Shown: positions 1-8,849 of the stretch, one piece after another
Layout: each line of letters opens with the position of its first letter
Numbering within the stretch: the first letter of the stretch is position 1
Assembly: GCA_964527205.1 (NCBI GenBank)
Contig: CAZGQG010000004.1
Location: 1-64,000, forward strand
Direction of reading: 5' to 3'
Length of the DNA: 64,000 nucleotides
DNA from: JARICQ01 sp964527205
GTDB taxonomy: Bacteria > Bacillota > Clostridia > Tissierellales > Tissierellaceae
Made by a program: the position numbers and the translations under genes
Notes under the pieces: model-generated
Databases searched by the model: none
What the model saw: the letters and a program-made list of their open reading frames with translations, nothing else
What the model was told of the DNA's origin: nothing

Positions 1-339
1 TAATAAAAATAGACGCAAATATACTAGGTACAATCTAACAACTTCTAATATATTTGGTTTTCTTTATTTGCTAATAGATTATTTGTTCATTATTTTTATA
101 ATTTCTCCTTTCACATATAACACTTTAACGACTTTTATTAAGTCAAGTATAGCATTTTATTTTTTATATTTCAACACTAAGATCTCTTTGCTTCTCATCC
201 ACCCATCATTATTATGACACCTTACCCCGTTTTACTACTAAAAATTTTATACATGTTATTTTAGATAAATAGTTAACAGAACTTATCTACTCATATTTAT
301 AATAGCAGATATTTTTTGAAAAAGAAAAAGCCCTTGGAA
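1..339. other. AT-rich stretch with no recognisable gene
   Basis: This stretch at the window edge holds no convincing coding region on either strand. It is AT-rich, with many stops in all frames. The only structure seen is the hairpin at 325-351 that overlaps the end of the EAL remnant. Anything upstream on the minus strand would lie outside the window. Confidence 0.5.
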
Positions 340-351
340 TTAGAGCTTTTT
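325..351 (-). terminator. Intrinsic terminator after the GGDEF/EAL remnant
   Basis: An AAAAAGC / GCTTTTT inverted repeat encloses a short second stem (CCT/AG) and, read on the minus strand, runs into a T-rich tail. It overlaps the last codons and stop of the EAL remnant. Confidence 0.5.
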
Positions 352-762
352 ATAAATATCTTTTCTATGAACTACTTCTAATCTTAATATCTCATCTTCA
401 ATCTTTTCTTCTAAAGCTTCCTTCATTAAATATTTTTCCTCTAAAGCCTCTTTTGTCATTGGCTTTTCTATATAGAAGCCCTGGACCTTATCGCAACCCA
501 TCTTCTTTAAAATATCAAATTGTTTCTTTTTCTCTACACCCTTGCCTGTTGTCCTAATTCCCAGTCCCTTGGCCAGGAGGATCATGGCATTTACTAAGGA
601 GGACTTATTTTTATCCTCTAATTTACTTATAAATTTTTGATCTATCTTGATTTCCCTTATCTTAAATTCTTTTAAATCTGAAATAAGTATTGGGTCTATT
701 CCAAAACTATCAAGATATATATGGATACCTAGTTCATCTATCAAGTTTAGAAGCTGCTTCAT
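340..762 (-). pseudogene. Remnant of an EAL (c-di-GMP phosphodiesterase) domain
   Basis: This 140-residue frame matches only the C-terminal half of an EAL domain: a degenerate DDFG block (DSFG), the KID segment (EIKIDQKFI), a GVEKKKQ block in place of EGVE-Q, and the GC--VQGF-I-KP ending. The EAL motif itself and roughly the first 110 residues of the domain are absent, so phosphodiesterase activity is not expected. It follows the GGDEF gene with a 4-base ATGA overlap, and the GGDEF frame stops exactly where an EAL domain should begin (YQPI). The simplest reading is an internal deletion plus frame change in an ancestral GGDEF-EAL gene. A translated fragment from the internal ATG is possible but would lack the catalytic core. 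Confidence 0.75.
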
Positions 763-1355
763 ATAGGCTGATATTCTAAAAATAGATCTTTTTCAATATC
801 TATATCCTTAAGCAAACTTTCTATTTTCTTCCTTAATGCTAGCTTTTTAGTTAACCCTTCAGAAATTAAATATTCCCCAGGCACACCTAATTCCTTGGCC
901 TTATACATAGCAATATCTGAAAGCTTTAACAAGTCCTCTATATTATCAGAATCCAATGGATGTCTGGCAACTCCTACACTCACTGCTATGGTAAATTCGC
1001 TTTCGCTTACTATTATATGATCCTCTAATAGCTTGTCTATGGTTTTTCCTAAGTCATTTATCTTATCCTTATCTATACTTTGATAGACTCCAATAAATTC
1101 ATCTCCGCCGAAACGTGCAAATAGGAGATCTTCTCTTTCCAAGGATTTAAATCTTTTGGCAACCTCTTTAAGGACCCTATCTCCCAGATCATGACCATAG
1201 ATATCATTGACTATGCTAAAGTTATTTAAATCAATGTAAAAAACAGAAAACTCTCTCTTATCTTCTATAAGCATGCCTATATATTCTAGGCAATAGGACC
1301 TACTATAAAGGTTAGTTAAAAAATCAAAGTCTACAGATTGGTTTATATTCATCAT
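759..1355 (-). CDS. GGDEF-domain diguanylate cyclase, truncated GGDEF-EAL protein
   Basis: The 198-residue product carries a complete GGDEF domain: DFLTNLYSRSY at the N-terminus, the FARFGGDEFIG active-site loop near residue 90, the SVGVARHP segment and the DIAMYKAKELG helix. It would make c-di-GMP from two GTP. The usual inhibitory RxxD site just before the loop is not evident. No sensor or membrane segment precedes the domain, so it would be cytosolic. The frame ends at LEYQPI, the start of an EAL domain that has been lost; the remnant lies immediately downstream in another frame. Two adjacent ATG codons follow an AAAAGGGTG ribosome binding site. Cyclase activity may survive; the domain looks intact. 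Confidence 0.8.
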   Translation of the reverse strand: MMNINQSVDFDFLTNLYSRSYCLEYIGMLIEDKREFSVFYIDLNNFSIVNDIYGHDLGDRVLKEVAKRFKSLEREDLLFARFGGDEFIGVYQSIDKDKINDLGKTIDKLLEDHIIVSESEFTIAVSVGVARHPLDSDNIEDLLKLSDIAMYKAKELGVPGEYLISEGLTKKLALRKKIESLLKDIDIEKDLFLEYQPI

Positions 1356-1472
1356 TTTATCACCCTTTTCTTGCTTACTCAGCTTATTGTATCACATTAG
1401 ATCTAGTTAAAAAATATTCAAAAGAAAATTTTTTCCTATTAAATCTTGATTTTTATTATTCAACTTCTTTAA

Positions 1473-1501
1473 TTGACATATGTTCATAACTAAGATAAAA
1501 T
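1473..1501 (+). promoter_or_regulatory. Sigma-A promoter for the ABC exporter operon
   Basis: A perfect -35 hexamer TTGACA (1473-1478), a 17-base spacer and TAAAAT (1496-1501) lie about 40 bases before the TTG start of the first exporter gene. Confidence 0.7.
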
Positions 1502-1541
1502 TTAATATAATAGAAAATATCTTTAAAGGAGGTTGTTTTAT

Positions 1542-3287
1542 TTGAGTAAGGAAAAAGCTAGTCCTGTTAGGTTTTTATTATCCCAGTATAAGGGACATGT
1601 GGGAAAGACTATTCTTGGGGCTCTTATGCTTGTTTTATCTACCTTTTTCACCCTGGTTCCCCCTATACTTATTAAGGAAACCATAGATGGAATTCAGGAT
1701 CTTTCTAGCAGGTATTTGTTTGTTATTTTTTTATTGATTATAGGCTCATCTATATTAAGAGGTGCTTTTTACTATGGTCAGAGGATAATCTTAGAAAGGG
1801 TTGGACAAACTGTGGTCCATGATCTAAGGACAGAGACTATCCAGCACATCAATACCCTTAGCTTTACTTTCTTTGACGAAAAGGAGGTAGGAGACCTTAT
1901 ATCTAGGCTTACTTCTGATACGGATATGCTGGCCAATTTCTTTGGCTTCCTAATGGTTAATATTATCAATAATATCCTAACCCTGCTTGGAATCTTAGTT
2001 ATTCTCTTGCTTTGGAGTCCAGCCTTAGCCCTGGCCTTTATTCTCCTAATGCCCTTTATTATCCATGCCATGTACAAGTATTCTGTTACTGTAAGGCCCC
2101 TTAGCCGTAAGATCAGAAGGAGCTTTGGAAGGCTTACCACATCAGTACAGCAGACTTTTAATGGTATAGAAACTGTTAAGCTCTTGGGAACTGAGGACTT
2201 TGAATCAGGAAAATTTGATACGACCTCATCCAAGCTTTTAGCTGATAATATTAAGGCTTCTAGGATTACTTCCTTTTGGATGCCCTATGTACATTTTCTA
2301 GTGGCACTGGGTACAGCCTTTACACTTTTATGGGGGGGTTATTTGACCATAGAAGGCTCCATATCCCTAGGTATGCTTATGGGCTTCATTAGCTTCATGG
2401 GAATGCTTGCAAGGCCTATTAGGCAGACAGGTATGCAACTAGGCTCTGCCTTCAATGCTATTGCTGCAGGAGCCAGGGTTCAGGAGCTACTCCTAGAGAA
2501 GGAAGAGGATTTAGAATCTGGAGACTGGATGGATGATTTCCAAGGACATATAGAGATTAAGGATCTTGATTTTGCCTATGAGGGCAGTATGAAGGATTCT
2601 ATTAGGGATTTATCCCTGGACATACCAGTTGGCAAGAAGATAGCCCTGGTTGGGCCTAGTGGCTCAGGTAAGTCTACCTTGATCAATCTTATCCTAGGTT
2701 TTTATGATCCTCAAAGTGGAAGTATCCAGGTTGATGGAGTGGACCTTAGGGATATCAATCTTAAAAAGCTTAGGACTTCTATTGGTTATCTAAGTCAGGA
2801 TCCTTTCATCTTTGAGGGAACTATACTTGATAACATTAGTTTTGGCAATCCTTCTGCCAGCCTAGAAGATGTAAACCAGGCCCTAGACCAGGCGGTCCTA
2901 TGTGACTTTATTCAAAGCCTGCCTCATGGGGTCAATACCCATATAGGTGAGAAGGGTGTAAGATTATCTGGAGGTCAAAAGCAAAGACTTGCTATTGCCA
3001 GGGTTCTTATTAGCAATCCTAAGCTCCTAATCCTAGATGAACCTACATCCAATTTAGATAAGGACAGGGAGGACATTTTCCTAAAATCCCTGGCCAATGT
3101 TATGAAGGGCAGAACTGTTATTACTATAGCCCATAGGCTTTGGACAATTCAAAGTTCTGATATTATTGCCTTTATGAATGAGGGAACTATTGTGGATTCC
3201 GGTGATCATTCATATTTGTACCAGAATTTAGATTTATATAGAGATTTTGTAGATAGTCAAATATTTTCCTTAAGGAGGGATGAATAA
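1542..3287 (+). CDS. ABC exporter half-transporter, subunit 1 of a heterodimer
   Basis: An ABC type I exporter with an N-terminal six-helix membrane domain (about residues 15-315) fused to an ATPase domain. Walker A (GPSGSGKST), the signature LSGGQKQR, Walker B LLILDEPTSNLD and the switch histidine in IAHRL are all present. It resembles YheI/BmrC- and LmrC-type multidrug exporters. I place the start at TTG 1542, because the AAAGGAGG ribosome binding site at 1525-1532 sits 9 bases before it; the upstream in-frame TTG at 1533 would have no spacing. The stop overlaps the next start (TAATG), so the two halves are translationally coupled and probably form one transporter. The exported substrate cannot be read from sequence. 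Confidence 0.9.
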   Translation: MSKEKASPVRFLLSQYKGHVGKTILGALMLVLSTFFTLVPPILIKETIDGIQDLSSRYLFVIFLLIIGSSILRGAFYYGQRIILERVGQTVVHDLRTETIQHINTLSFTFFDEKEVGDLISRLTSDTDMLANFFGFLMVNIINNILTLLGILVILLLWSPALALAFILLMPFIIHAMYKYSVTVRPLSRKIRRSFGRLTTSVQQTFNGIETVKLLGTEDFESGKFDTTSSKLLADNIKASRITSFWMPYVHFLVALGTAFTLLWGGYLTIEGSISLGMLMGFISFMGMLARPIRQTGMQLGSAFNAIAAGARVQELLLEKEEDLESGDWMDDFQGHIEIKDLDFAYEGSMKDSIRDLSLDIPVGKKIALVGPSGSGKSTLINLILGFYDPQSGSIQVDGVDLRDINLKKLRTSIGYLSQDPFIFEGTILDNISFGNPSASLEDVNQALDQAVLCDFIQSLPHGVNTHIGEKGVRLSGGQKQRLAIARVLISNPKLLILDEPTSNLDKDREDIFLKSLANVMKGRTVITIAHRLWTIQSSDIIAFMNEGTIVDSGDHSYLYQNLDLYRDFVDSQIFSLRRDE

Positions 3288-5041
3288 TGAGAGGAGGTAT
3301 GGGTGGAAGACTTCATGGTGAGGTTAACAAGGATTTTAAATTAAGGGATTTGAATAAAAAATCCTTTGCTATTCTTAGTTCCAATATTAAGGGAGAAAGG
3401 AAAAATTTAATTATTGCCAGCTTGCTTACCCTAATCATCTCTGCTACTCATGTTGTTCTTCCTATCTTAATGAAGACAGCTATTGATGATTATATTGGTA
3501 TTAAGGATTTTACAGGACTAATATTTATAGTCCTTGCCTATATTGGCCTGGCAGGAGTACAGTGGCTGGCCTCATCTAGGCAGATTTTCCTAGCCAACAA
3601 GATTGGCTATAGTGTACTTTATTCTATTAGAAACAAGGTCTACCAGCATCTTATTAGGCTGGATATAGATTTTCACAATAAACACCAAGTAGGAGATATG
3701 ACCTCTGTGATTATGAATGATGTGGAGAGCATTTACAATTTGATTTCCCAGGGCTTCATTTACTTTATATCAGACCTAGTCACGCTCATTGCCATAGCCA
3801 TAGCCTTGTTTGTTTTAAATACACGCTTGGCCCTTACTCTGCTTATTACTGTACCAATTATTCTCTACAGTACCAAGCTTATTGGCAGGCTGCTTAGGAA
3901 GGCTCAAAGGGATGTTAGGGAAAACATCTCCCAGCTTACCAGTCAGGTAGAACAGAACCTATCTGGTATAAAGACGGTGAAATCTTTTTCAGGAGAGTTT
4001 AGCCAGTCTTCCAAGCTAAGTGAATATAGCGAGAGAACCCGTAATGCTCAGATCAAAGCAGCTTCTATATCAGCCTTACATTTCCCTATTATGGACTTGT
4101 CTGCTGCTGTTGGAATGGCCCTTATAGTTTGGCAGGGTGGTAGTCTCCTGTCTCAAGATATTATAAGTCTTGGAGTTCTTATGGCTGCTATTAGCTATGT
4201 AAGAAGGATATTTGGACCTCTCATGGACCTGTCCCAAATCTATACAAGCTACCAAACCACAGGTGCTTCCCTGGATAGGATAAGTAGATTTTTGGATATA
4301 GATCCGGATGTATACTATCCAGAGGAGGGAAAGAAAATAGAAGATGATTATAGTTTAGCCATAAGGGATCTTAGTTTTTCCTATGGTGAGGATGAGCTTA
4401 TTTTTGAAGAAGTAAATTTAGATATAGACCAGGGATCTCATATAGGCATAATCGGAGGCTCTGGTTCTGGTAAGAGTACCCTTGTCAAGCTTCTTAGCAG
4501 GCAGTATAATCCTAAGACTGGGGAGATTTCCATGGGAGGAATACCTATAGAGTCCTATGGCAAGAAGGATTTCAAGAATATTCTTCAGCTTATTCCCCAG
4601 GACACATATCTTTTTCCTGTAAGTATATGGGAAAATATAGTTTATGGGCTTCCAGGAAAATCCATAGAAGATGTTGAAGATTTAGTAAAGAATTTAAACC
4701 TTGAAGATTTCTTTTCAAGCTTTGAAAAAGGCCTCCAAACCAAGGTTGGAGAAGAGGGCAAGACCCTATCTGGTGGACAAAAACAGGCCATAGCCATAGC
4801 TAGGGCCATGATTAGGGATCCAGAGATCCTTATCCTAGACGAGGCAGCTTCTAATCTGGATAGCCAGATTGAAAAGAAAATCTATGATTATATTAAAGAG
4901 GAATGGAAGGATAAGACCCTAATTATCATTACCCATAGGCTAAGTTCTCTAGATCTTACGGAAAAGATCTATGAAATAAGGGATGGAACTATGGTAGAAA
5001 TAGATAGGAAAGACATCAATCTTGCAGGATTTGAAGGATAA
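3287..5041 (+). CDS. ABC exporter half-transporter, subunit 2 of a heterodimer
   Basis: A 584-residue partner of the preceding gene with the same architecture: membrane domain to about residue 335, then an ATPase domain. Walker A is GGSGSGKST, the signature is LSGGQKQA, Walker B is ILILDEAASNLD and the H-loop is ITHRL. Many heterodimeric exporters have one degenerate ATP site lacking the catalytic glutamate; here both subunits keep the glutamate and an intact LSGGQ. The start overlaps the upstream stop by one base and uses the GGAGGG at 3275-3280. A strong bidirectional terminator follows directly, closing a two-gene operon. Confidence 0.9.
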   Translation: MRGGMGGRLHGEVNKDFKLRDLNKKSFAILSSNIKGERKNLIIASLLTLIISATHVVLPILMKTAIDDYIGIKDFTGLIFIVLAYIGLAGVQWLASSRQIFLANKIGYSVLYSIRNKVYQHLIRLDIDFHNKHQVGDMTSVIMNDVESIYNLISQGFIYFISDLVTLIAIAIALFVLNTRLALTLLITVPIILYSTKLIGRLLRKAQRDVRENISQLTSQVEQNLSGIKTVKSFSGEFSQSSKLSEYSERTRNAQIKAASISALHFPIMDLSAAVGMALIVWQGGSLLSQDIISLGVLMAAISYVRRIFGPLMDLSQIYTSYQTTGASLDRISRFLDIDPDVYYPEEGKKIEDDYSLAIRDLSFSYGEDELIFEEVNLDIDQGSHIGIIGGSGSGKSTLVKLLSRQYNPKTGEISMGGIPIESYGKKDFKNILQLIPQDTYLFPVSIWENIVYGLPGKSIEDVEDLVKNLNLEDFFSSFEKGLQTKVGEEGKTLSGGQKQAIAIARAMIRDPEILILDEAASNLDSQIEKKIYDYIKEEWKDKTLIIITHRLSSLDLTEKIYEIRDGTMVEIDRKDINLAGFEG

Positions 5042-5046
5042 ATATA

Positions 5047-5077
5047 CCCCTGATTCCTTAGAATCAGGGGCTTTTTT
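5047..5077. terminator. Bidirectional intrinsic terminator
   Basis: A perfect 10-bp stem CCCCTGATTC / GAATCAGGGG with a 4-base loop is followed by CTTTTTT on the plus strand. It separates the ABC exporter operon from the convergent small membrane protein genes, whose last stop codon lies in the T-run. Confidence 0.9.
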
Positions 5078-5405
5078 ATGAATATTTTTCTATGACCTTT
5101 TCATATCTTTGAAAGGATATATAACTTCCCACTGTAAAGGAAAATATAATTAGTCCTATACCTAGATAGGCATGAATTAGAAAGCCTATACCAGATACAA
5201 GGACCATAATTGAATCCTTTTTATAGAGGCTGATTATTTCCTCATTGTATTTCTTGGTATTTTTCTTTTTTATCTTATACTTTATTGACTTGTCTCCACC
5301 TATGTATCTAATTGGCTCTTTGGTTCCCTTGTTTATCCAACCCATTAGAAACAATAAAACTGCTGCTATTAGGCATGTTGAAAATGCCATTATTCTACCT
5401 ATCAT
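5076..5405 (-). CDS. Small membrane protein, paralogue of its upstream neighbour
   Basis: A 109-residue protein with an N-terminal membrane helix, a central basic loop containing GGDKSIKYK and YNEEIISLYKK, and one or two C-terminal helices. The adjacent upstream gene encodes a protein of exactly the same length with matching blocks (GDKS-KYK, KYN-E---LYKK, GFLI, EKYS/AKYS ending), so the pair is a tandem duplication. I do not recognise a family with a known function. The start ATG is preceded by GGAGAGAAGAT. Confidence 0.65.
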   Translation of the reverse strand: MIGRIMAFSTCLIAAVLLFLMGWINKGTKEPIRYIGGDKSIKYKIKKKNTKKYNEEIISLYKKDSIMVLVSGIGFLIHAYLGIGLIIFSFTVGSYISFQRYEKVIEKYS

Positions 5406-5422
5406 ATCTTCTCTCCTTTGTC

Positions 5423-5752
5423 TTATGAATATTTTGCAAGTATCTCCTTGTACTTCCTATGAACTATATACATGCCTAGGCTTAGGGTTAGGGAGGTCAT
5501 TATAAGGCCTAGGGTATCATAGATAAGAAAGCCTGCCCCACACATTATTATCGCATGACCGTATTTCTTGTAAAGAGCTGCCATTTCCTGGTTGTACTTT
5601 TCCCTGTACATGCCCTTGACCTTGTATTTTACACTTTTATCCCCAGTCCAAAAGGCTATAGGTTCCCTGCTGTTTTTATTGTGTTTTGCTGTACTTAGAT
5701 AGGATGACGCAGCTATTAAGCAGACTATAAATCCTATTATCTGTATGATCAT
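5423..5752 (-). CDS. Small membrane protein, tandem paralogue
   Basis: A 109-residue protein with an N-terminal hydrophobic helix, a loop with FWTGDKSVKYKVKG and KYNQEMAALYKKYG, then C-terminal hydrophobic segments. It shares the conserved GDKS-KYK and KYN-E---LYKK blocks with the following gene 17 bases downstream and is probably co-transcribed with it. The ribosome binding site GGAGGAGGAAGG is strong. Function unknown. Confidence 0.65.
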   Translation of the reverse strand: MIIQIIGFIVCLIAASSYLSTAKHNKNSREPIAFWTGDKSVKYKVKGMYREKYNQEMAALYKKYGHAIIMCGAGFLIYDTLGLIMTSLTLSLGMYIVHRKYKEILAKYS

Positions 5753-5790
5753 AATCCTTCCTCCTCCTTACAAAGTCTATCTTTTCATAC

Positions 5791-6159
5791 TTAATTATCC
5801 TTTGCAGTCTCTCTAGTCCATATATAAAGACTTACTATGCTGGCTATGGAAAAGAGCATGATCCTTAGTATATTTTTATCTATTATAAAAATTGCAGAAA
5901 AACCAATGGTAATCCATATAAGTCCTATGGCTCTTTTTTTAGCCTTTAGGGGTATGCCTCTTCCCATCATATAGTCTTCCACATAGGGGGCTAGATATTT
6001 ATTGTTTAAGATGAAATTATATAGCCTATCACTGCTCCTTGTAAAGCAGGCTAAAGATAATAATAAAAAGGGTGTTGTAGGAAGTAGAGGTAATATCACT
6101 CCCAGCATGCCTAATCCCAGGCTTATGCTTCCTATTGTTATTAATATTATTTTCTTCAT
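5791..6159 (-). CDS. YbaN family (DUF454) inner-membrane protein
   Basis: A 122-residue membrane protein with the family's hallmark LPLLPTTPFLLLSLACFTRSS block near the N-terminus, a YMMGRGIPLKAKKRA segment in the middle, and two closing hydrophobic helices. This matches DUF454/YbaN, a widespread small membrane family without an assigned biochemical role. It lies upstream of the two 109-residue membrane protein genes on the same strand and may be co-transcribed with them. The ribosome binding site is weak (GAGGGAAAG, rather distant), so the start is the least certain part of the call. Confidence 0.8.
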   Translation of the reverse strand: MKKIILITIGSISLGLGMLGVILPLLPTTPFLLLSLACFTRSSDRLYNFILNNKYLAPYVEDYMMGRGIPLKAKKRAIGLIWITIGFSAIFIIDKNILRIMLFSIASIVSLYIWTRETAKDN

Positions 6160-6290
6160 ATTATCTTATCACTTTCCCTCTGTCTTTTCCTCCATAATTA
6201 CCCTAATATCATATATTTATTCTAATAGATTTCAAAATATTTATTGGAGAATTAATATATATTGTATCACAAAATCCTAGTAAAATAAAA

Positions 6291-6323
6291 AAACTAGCCT
6301 AGTTTTTTTCCTAAGCTAGTTTT
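6291..6323. terminator. Bidirectional hairpin terminator, AAACTAGC type
   Basis: A 12-bp stem AAACTAGCCTAG / CTAAGCTAGTTT (one G-T wobble) has T-runs on both sides. It closes the gene at 6357-6806 on the minus strand. Its stem sequence is nearly repeated in the catalase terminator at 6846-6878. Confidence 0.75.
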
Positions 6324-6356
6324 CCTCCAGGTGGAAAATCCACCTCACTTCTATAG

Positions 6357-6806
6357 TCAGGTCTTGAATAGTTTTTCATAGTTTTTAAAGAATTCATCTA
6401 TACGGGATTTTAGCTCCTCATCCTCAGTTTCTTTCTTTAGCCTTTCTATCTCCCCTTCATGGTCTTCAAATACAGCCTTGTTCCTAAAGATATACATTAT
6501 TTCAAGGCCTATCTCTGGAAACTCAGTGGCTGCCTGGATAAACTTTAGGGGTTCCTTCATATAAAGCCTTACAATTGCATCTTGAAAGAACTCTAAATGT
6601 GCAGCATCTGGGTTTTGATATAGGGACTGAACCAGGGAATATTCCTCTATGCTTTCTGACTCTAAGATCCAGGGAAGAAGATAGGTCTCCATATCCTCCA
6701 GACTTATTTCTGAAAGACTGGCCCAGTAAAGTTCTTCTAGGACTTCTGCCCTTTTCCCTTGAGATTTTCCAGTTTTTATTATATCCATTATTTCTATATG
6801 GTCCAT
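6357..6806 (-). CDS. Uncharacterised small soluble alpha-helical protein
   Basis: A 149-residue acidic, cytosolic protein predicted to be almost all alpha-helical, with repeated leucine/glutamate helices somewhat reminiscent of HEAT-like arrays. It has no signal peptide and no recognised catalytic motif. I place the start at ATG 6806: GAGGTG lies 6 bases before it, whereas the upstream in-frame GTG is part of that ribosome binding site. A sigma-B-like promoter lies upstream, so the protein may belong to a stress response. It stands between catalase and the small membrane genes, with a terminator on each side, so it is probably transcribed alone. Confidence 0.6.
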   Translation of the reverse strand: MDHIEIMDIIKTGKSQGKRAEVLEELYWASLSEISLEDMETYLLPWILESESIEEYSLVQSLYQNPDAAHLEFFQDAIVRLYMKEPLKFIQAATEFPEIGLEIMYIFRNKAVFEDHEGEIERLKKETEDEELKSRIDEFFKNYEKLFKT

Positions 6807-6827
6807 ATATATCACCTCAAGTATTTT

Positions 6828-6853
6828 ATACCCTATATAGAGAATAAAAAAAC
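6828..6853 (-). promoter_or_regulatory. Sigma-B-like promoter for the 149-residue protein
   Basis: Read on the minus strand: GTTTTT (6853-6848), 14 bases, GGGTAT (6833-6828) followed by AAAA. The -35 element overlaps the T-run of the catalase terminator. It matches the GTTTAA-N12-15-GGGTAT form seen at other stress genes here. Confidence 0.5.
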
Positions 6854-6878
6854 TAGCTTAGATTTTCTCCAAGCTAGT
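6846..6878 (-). terminator. Catalase terminator
   Basis: On the minus strand ACTAGCTTGG / CTAAGCTAGT forms a stem followed by seven Ts. It lies 15 bases after the catalase stop codon. Confidence 0.75.
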
Positions 6879-6893
6879 CCTCTTATTTCTATT

Positions 6894-8594
6894 TTATAGT
6901 AACCATGGATCATTTTCAGGTTCTATATAGTCATGTGTATTTGTATCTATTTCAACACCTGGATCAACTGGTTCTGTTGGTATGTTTAGATCTGGATGCT
7001 TATTATTTGCTTTCTTTAAATTCTCATGTGAATCTTTCTTTGGTAGTTCAAGGTCTACATCATCAATATTTATATTCATAGCCTCTGCTACACCCTTACC
7101 ATAGGCTGGATCAGCTTGGTAGCAATTGAATATATGCCTATGCTTGATTTGTAGAGTTGAATCTCCCATATTTCTTGCTGTATTGTCAAAGAGAACTTGT
7201 TTTTGATCCTCTGTCATTCCTCTAAATAAGAGACCTGGTTGAGTATAATAATCAGAGTCATCTTCTCTAAAGTCATATCTATATATGTCTCCGCCCTTTT
7301 GCTTAGGTAGATTATTGTCAGGATCATCTTTCCAGTTTCCATAGCTGTTTGGCTCATAGTGCAGTTCGCTTCCTAAGTTTCCATCTACACGCATTTGTCC
7401 ATCTCTGTGGAAACTATGTGGATTTACTACTGCCTTTGGTGAGTTAACTGGTATCTGGTGATGATTTACTCCTAGACGATATCTCTGAGCATCTCCATAG
7501 GAGAATAGACGTCCTTGCAACATACGGTCTGGCGAGAAACTTATACCTGGAACTGAATTTGCCGGATTAAAGGCTGCCTGTTCTATTTGTGCAAAGTAAT
7601 TATCTGGATTTCTATTTAATTCAAATTCTCCAACTGGCATTAATGGATAATCTTCCTTTAACCACATTTTTGTAAGGTCAAATGGATTATTTTCCATTGC
7701 ATCTGCCTCTTCTTCAGTCATAACTTGAATGTACATTTTCCATTTTGGATATTTTTCCTGTTCTATAGCTTCATATAAATCTCTTTGATGTGATTCTCTG
7801 TCCATACCTACTACCTTTTCTGCTTCCTGGTCTGTAAGGTTCTTTATACCTTGCTGGGATCTAAAGTGGAACTTAACCCATACTCTTTCATCTTCAGCAT
7901 TTATCATACTATAGGCATGGGAACTAAATCCATGCATATGCCTGTAGGATGAAGGTATACCCCTATCTCCCATTATAATTGTAACTTGTAGTAAGGCTTC
8001 TGGAAGTGATGTCCAGAAATCCCAGTTTGTATTAGGACTTCTCATATTAGTTCTTGGATCTCTTTTTATAGCATGGTTTAGGTCTATAAACTTCATTGGA
8101 TCCCTAAAGAAAAATACTGGAGTATTGTTACCAACAAGGTCCCAATTTCCATCCTCTGTATAAAATTTCATGGCAAAACCACGTATATCTCTTTCTGCAT
8201 CTGCTGCTCCTCTTTCTCCTGCAACTGTGGAGAATCTAGCTAGCATTTCTGTTTCCTTGCCTACTTCTGAAAATATATCTGCCTTAGTATATTTTGTAAT
8301 GTCATGGGTTACCTTGAATGTTCCAAAGGCACCTGAACCCTTTGCATGCATTCTTCTCTCTGGTATAACTTCTCTATCAAAATGAGCCATCTTTTCTAAA
8401 AACCATACATCTTCTAAGGCTAAAGGCCCTCTTTTACCTGCTGTCATTGAGTCTTGATTGTCAGTTACCGGTGCACCTGCTGCTGTCCTTATGTAAGGAT
8501 TATCCCCCACATTTTGATTTCTACTAGGACTGTGTTTGTCTAATCCGTTCTTATCCATAGGATTTTCATTCATATTCTTTTTATTTTTATCCAT
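6894..8594 (-). CDS. katA: Monofunctional haem catalase
   Basis: A 566-residue catalase that dismutates hydrogen peroxide to water and oxygen in the cytoplasm. The distal catalytic histidine is His83 in the ERRMHAKGSGAFG signature, the active-site asparagine is in GNNTPVFFF near 156, and the proximal haem ligand is Tyr366 in the RLFSYGDAQ signature. Length and sequence fit a small-subunit (clade 3) enzyme, with about 25 extra polar N-terminal residues rich in Asn, Lys and Asp, and an acidic C-terminal tail. The ribosome binding site is GAGGGAGG. It is a single-gene unit with its own terminator and a sigma-B-like promoter only 26 bases before the start codon. Catalase plus superoxide dismutase and rubrerythrin points to an aerotolerant anaerobe. 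Confidence 0.97.
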   Translation of the reverse strand: MDKNKKNMNENPMDKNGLDKHSPSRNQNVGDNPYIRTAAGAPVTDNQDSMTAGKRGPLALEDVWFLEKMAHFDREVIPERRMHAKGSGAFGTFKVTHDITKYTKADIFSEVGKETEMLARFSTVAGERGAADAERDIRGFAMKFYTEDGNWDLVGNNTPVFFFRDPMKFIDLNHAIKRDPRTNMRSPNTNWDFWTSLPEALLQVTIIMGDRGIPSSYRHMHGFSSHAYSMINAEDERVWVKFHFRSQQGIKNLTDQEAEKVVGMDRESHQRDLYEAIEQEKYPKWKMYIQVMTEEEADAMENNPFDLTKMWLKEDYPLMPVGEFELNRNPDNYFAQIEQAAFNPANSVPGISFSPDRMLQGRLFSYGDAQRYRLGVNHHQIPVNSPKAVVNPHSFHRDGQMRVDGNLGSELHYEPNSYGNWKDDPDNNLPKQKGGDIYRYDFREDDSDYYTQPGLLFRGMTEDQKQVLFDNTARNMGDSTLQIKHRHIFNCYQADPAYGKGVAEAMNINIDDVDLELPKKDSHENLKKANNKHPDLNIPTEPVDPGVEIDTNTHDYIEPENDPWLL

Positions 8595-8619
8595 ATAAAT
8601 TCCTCCCTCGACTACTTAT

Positions 8620-8643
8620 ATACCCATTTTCTCATTTTTAAAC
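8620..8643 (-). promoter_or_regulatory. Sigma-B-like promoter of katA
   Basis: Minus strand: GTTTAA (8643-8638), a 12-base spacer, GGGTAT (8625-8620). Both hexamers match the Bacillus sigma-B consensus exactly. The -10 lies 26 bases before the ATG, with a GAGGGAGG site in between. Confidence 0.65.
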
Positions 8644-8776
8644 ACTATCTAAGAGAGAAAGCTGTAAAACTTATTTAAAGACCAAAAGAGATTTTATTTA
8701 CTATAACTGTGATTGATTAATAAAAATATAATAAGATATATTGAAAATCATAAAATCTTCTATAAAAGCAGTGGAA

Positions 8777-8818
8777 AAAGCTCCTCCATAACTATGAAAT
8801 AAGTTATGGAGGAGCTTT
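8777..8818. terminator. Strong bidirectional terminator
   Basis: A 16-bp perfect stem AAAGCTCCTCCATAAC / GTTATGGAGGAGCTTT with a 10-base loop and T-rich flanks on both sides. It terminates the surface-protein gene at 8850-10049 on the minus strand and insulates catalase from it. Confidence 0.85.
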
Positions 8819-8849
8819 ATATTTTTCTAATCTTTAAAATCTCTTTATC

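Noticed and set aside
759..762. TGA at the end of the GGDEF frame as a selenocysteine codon
   Set aside because: It is not at a cysteine position. The following EAL sequence is in a different frame and lacks the domain's first half, so a deletion explains it.
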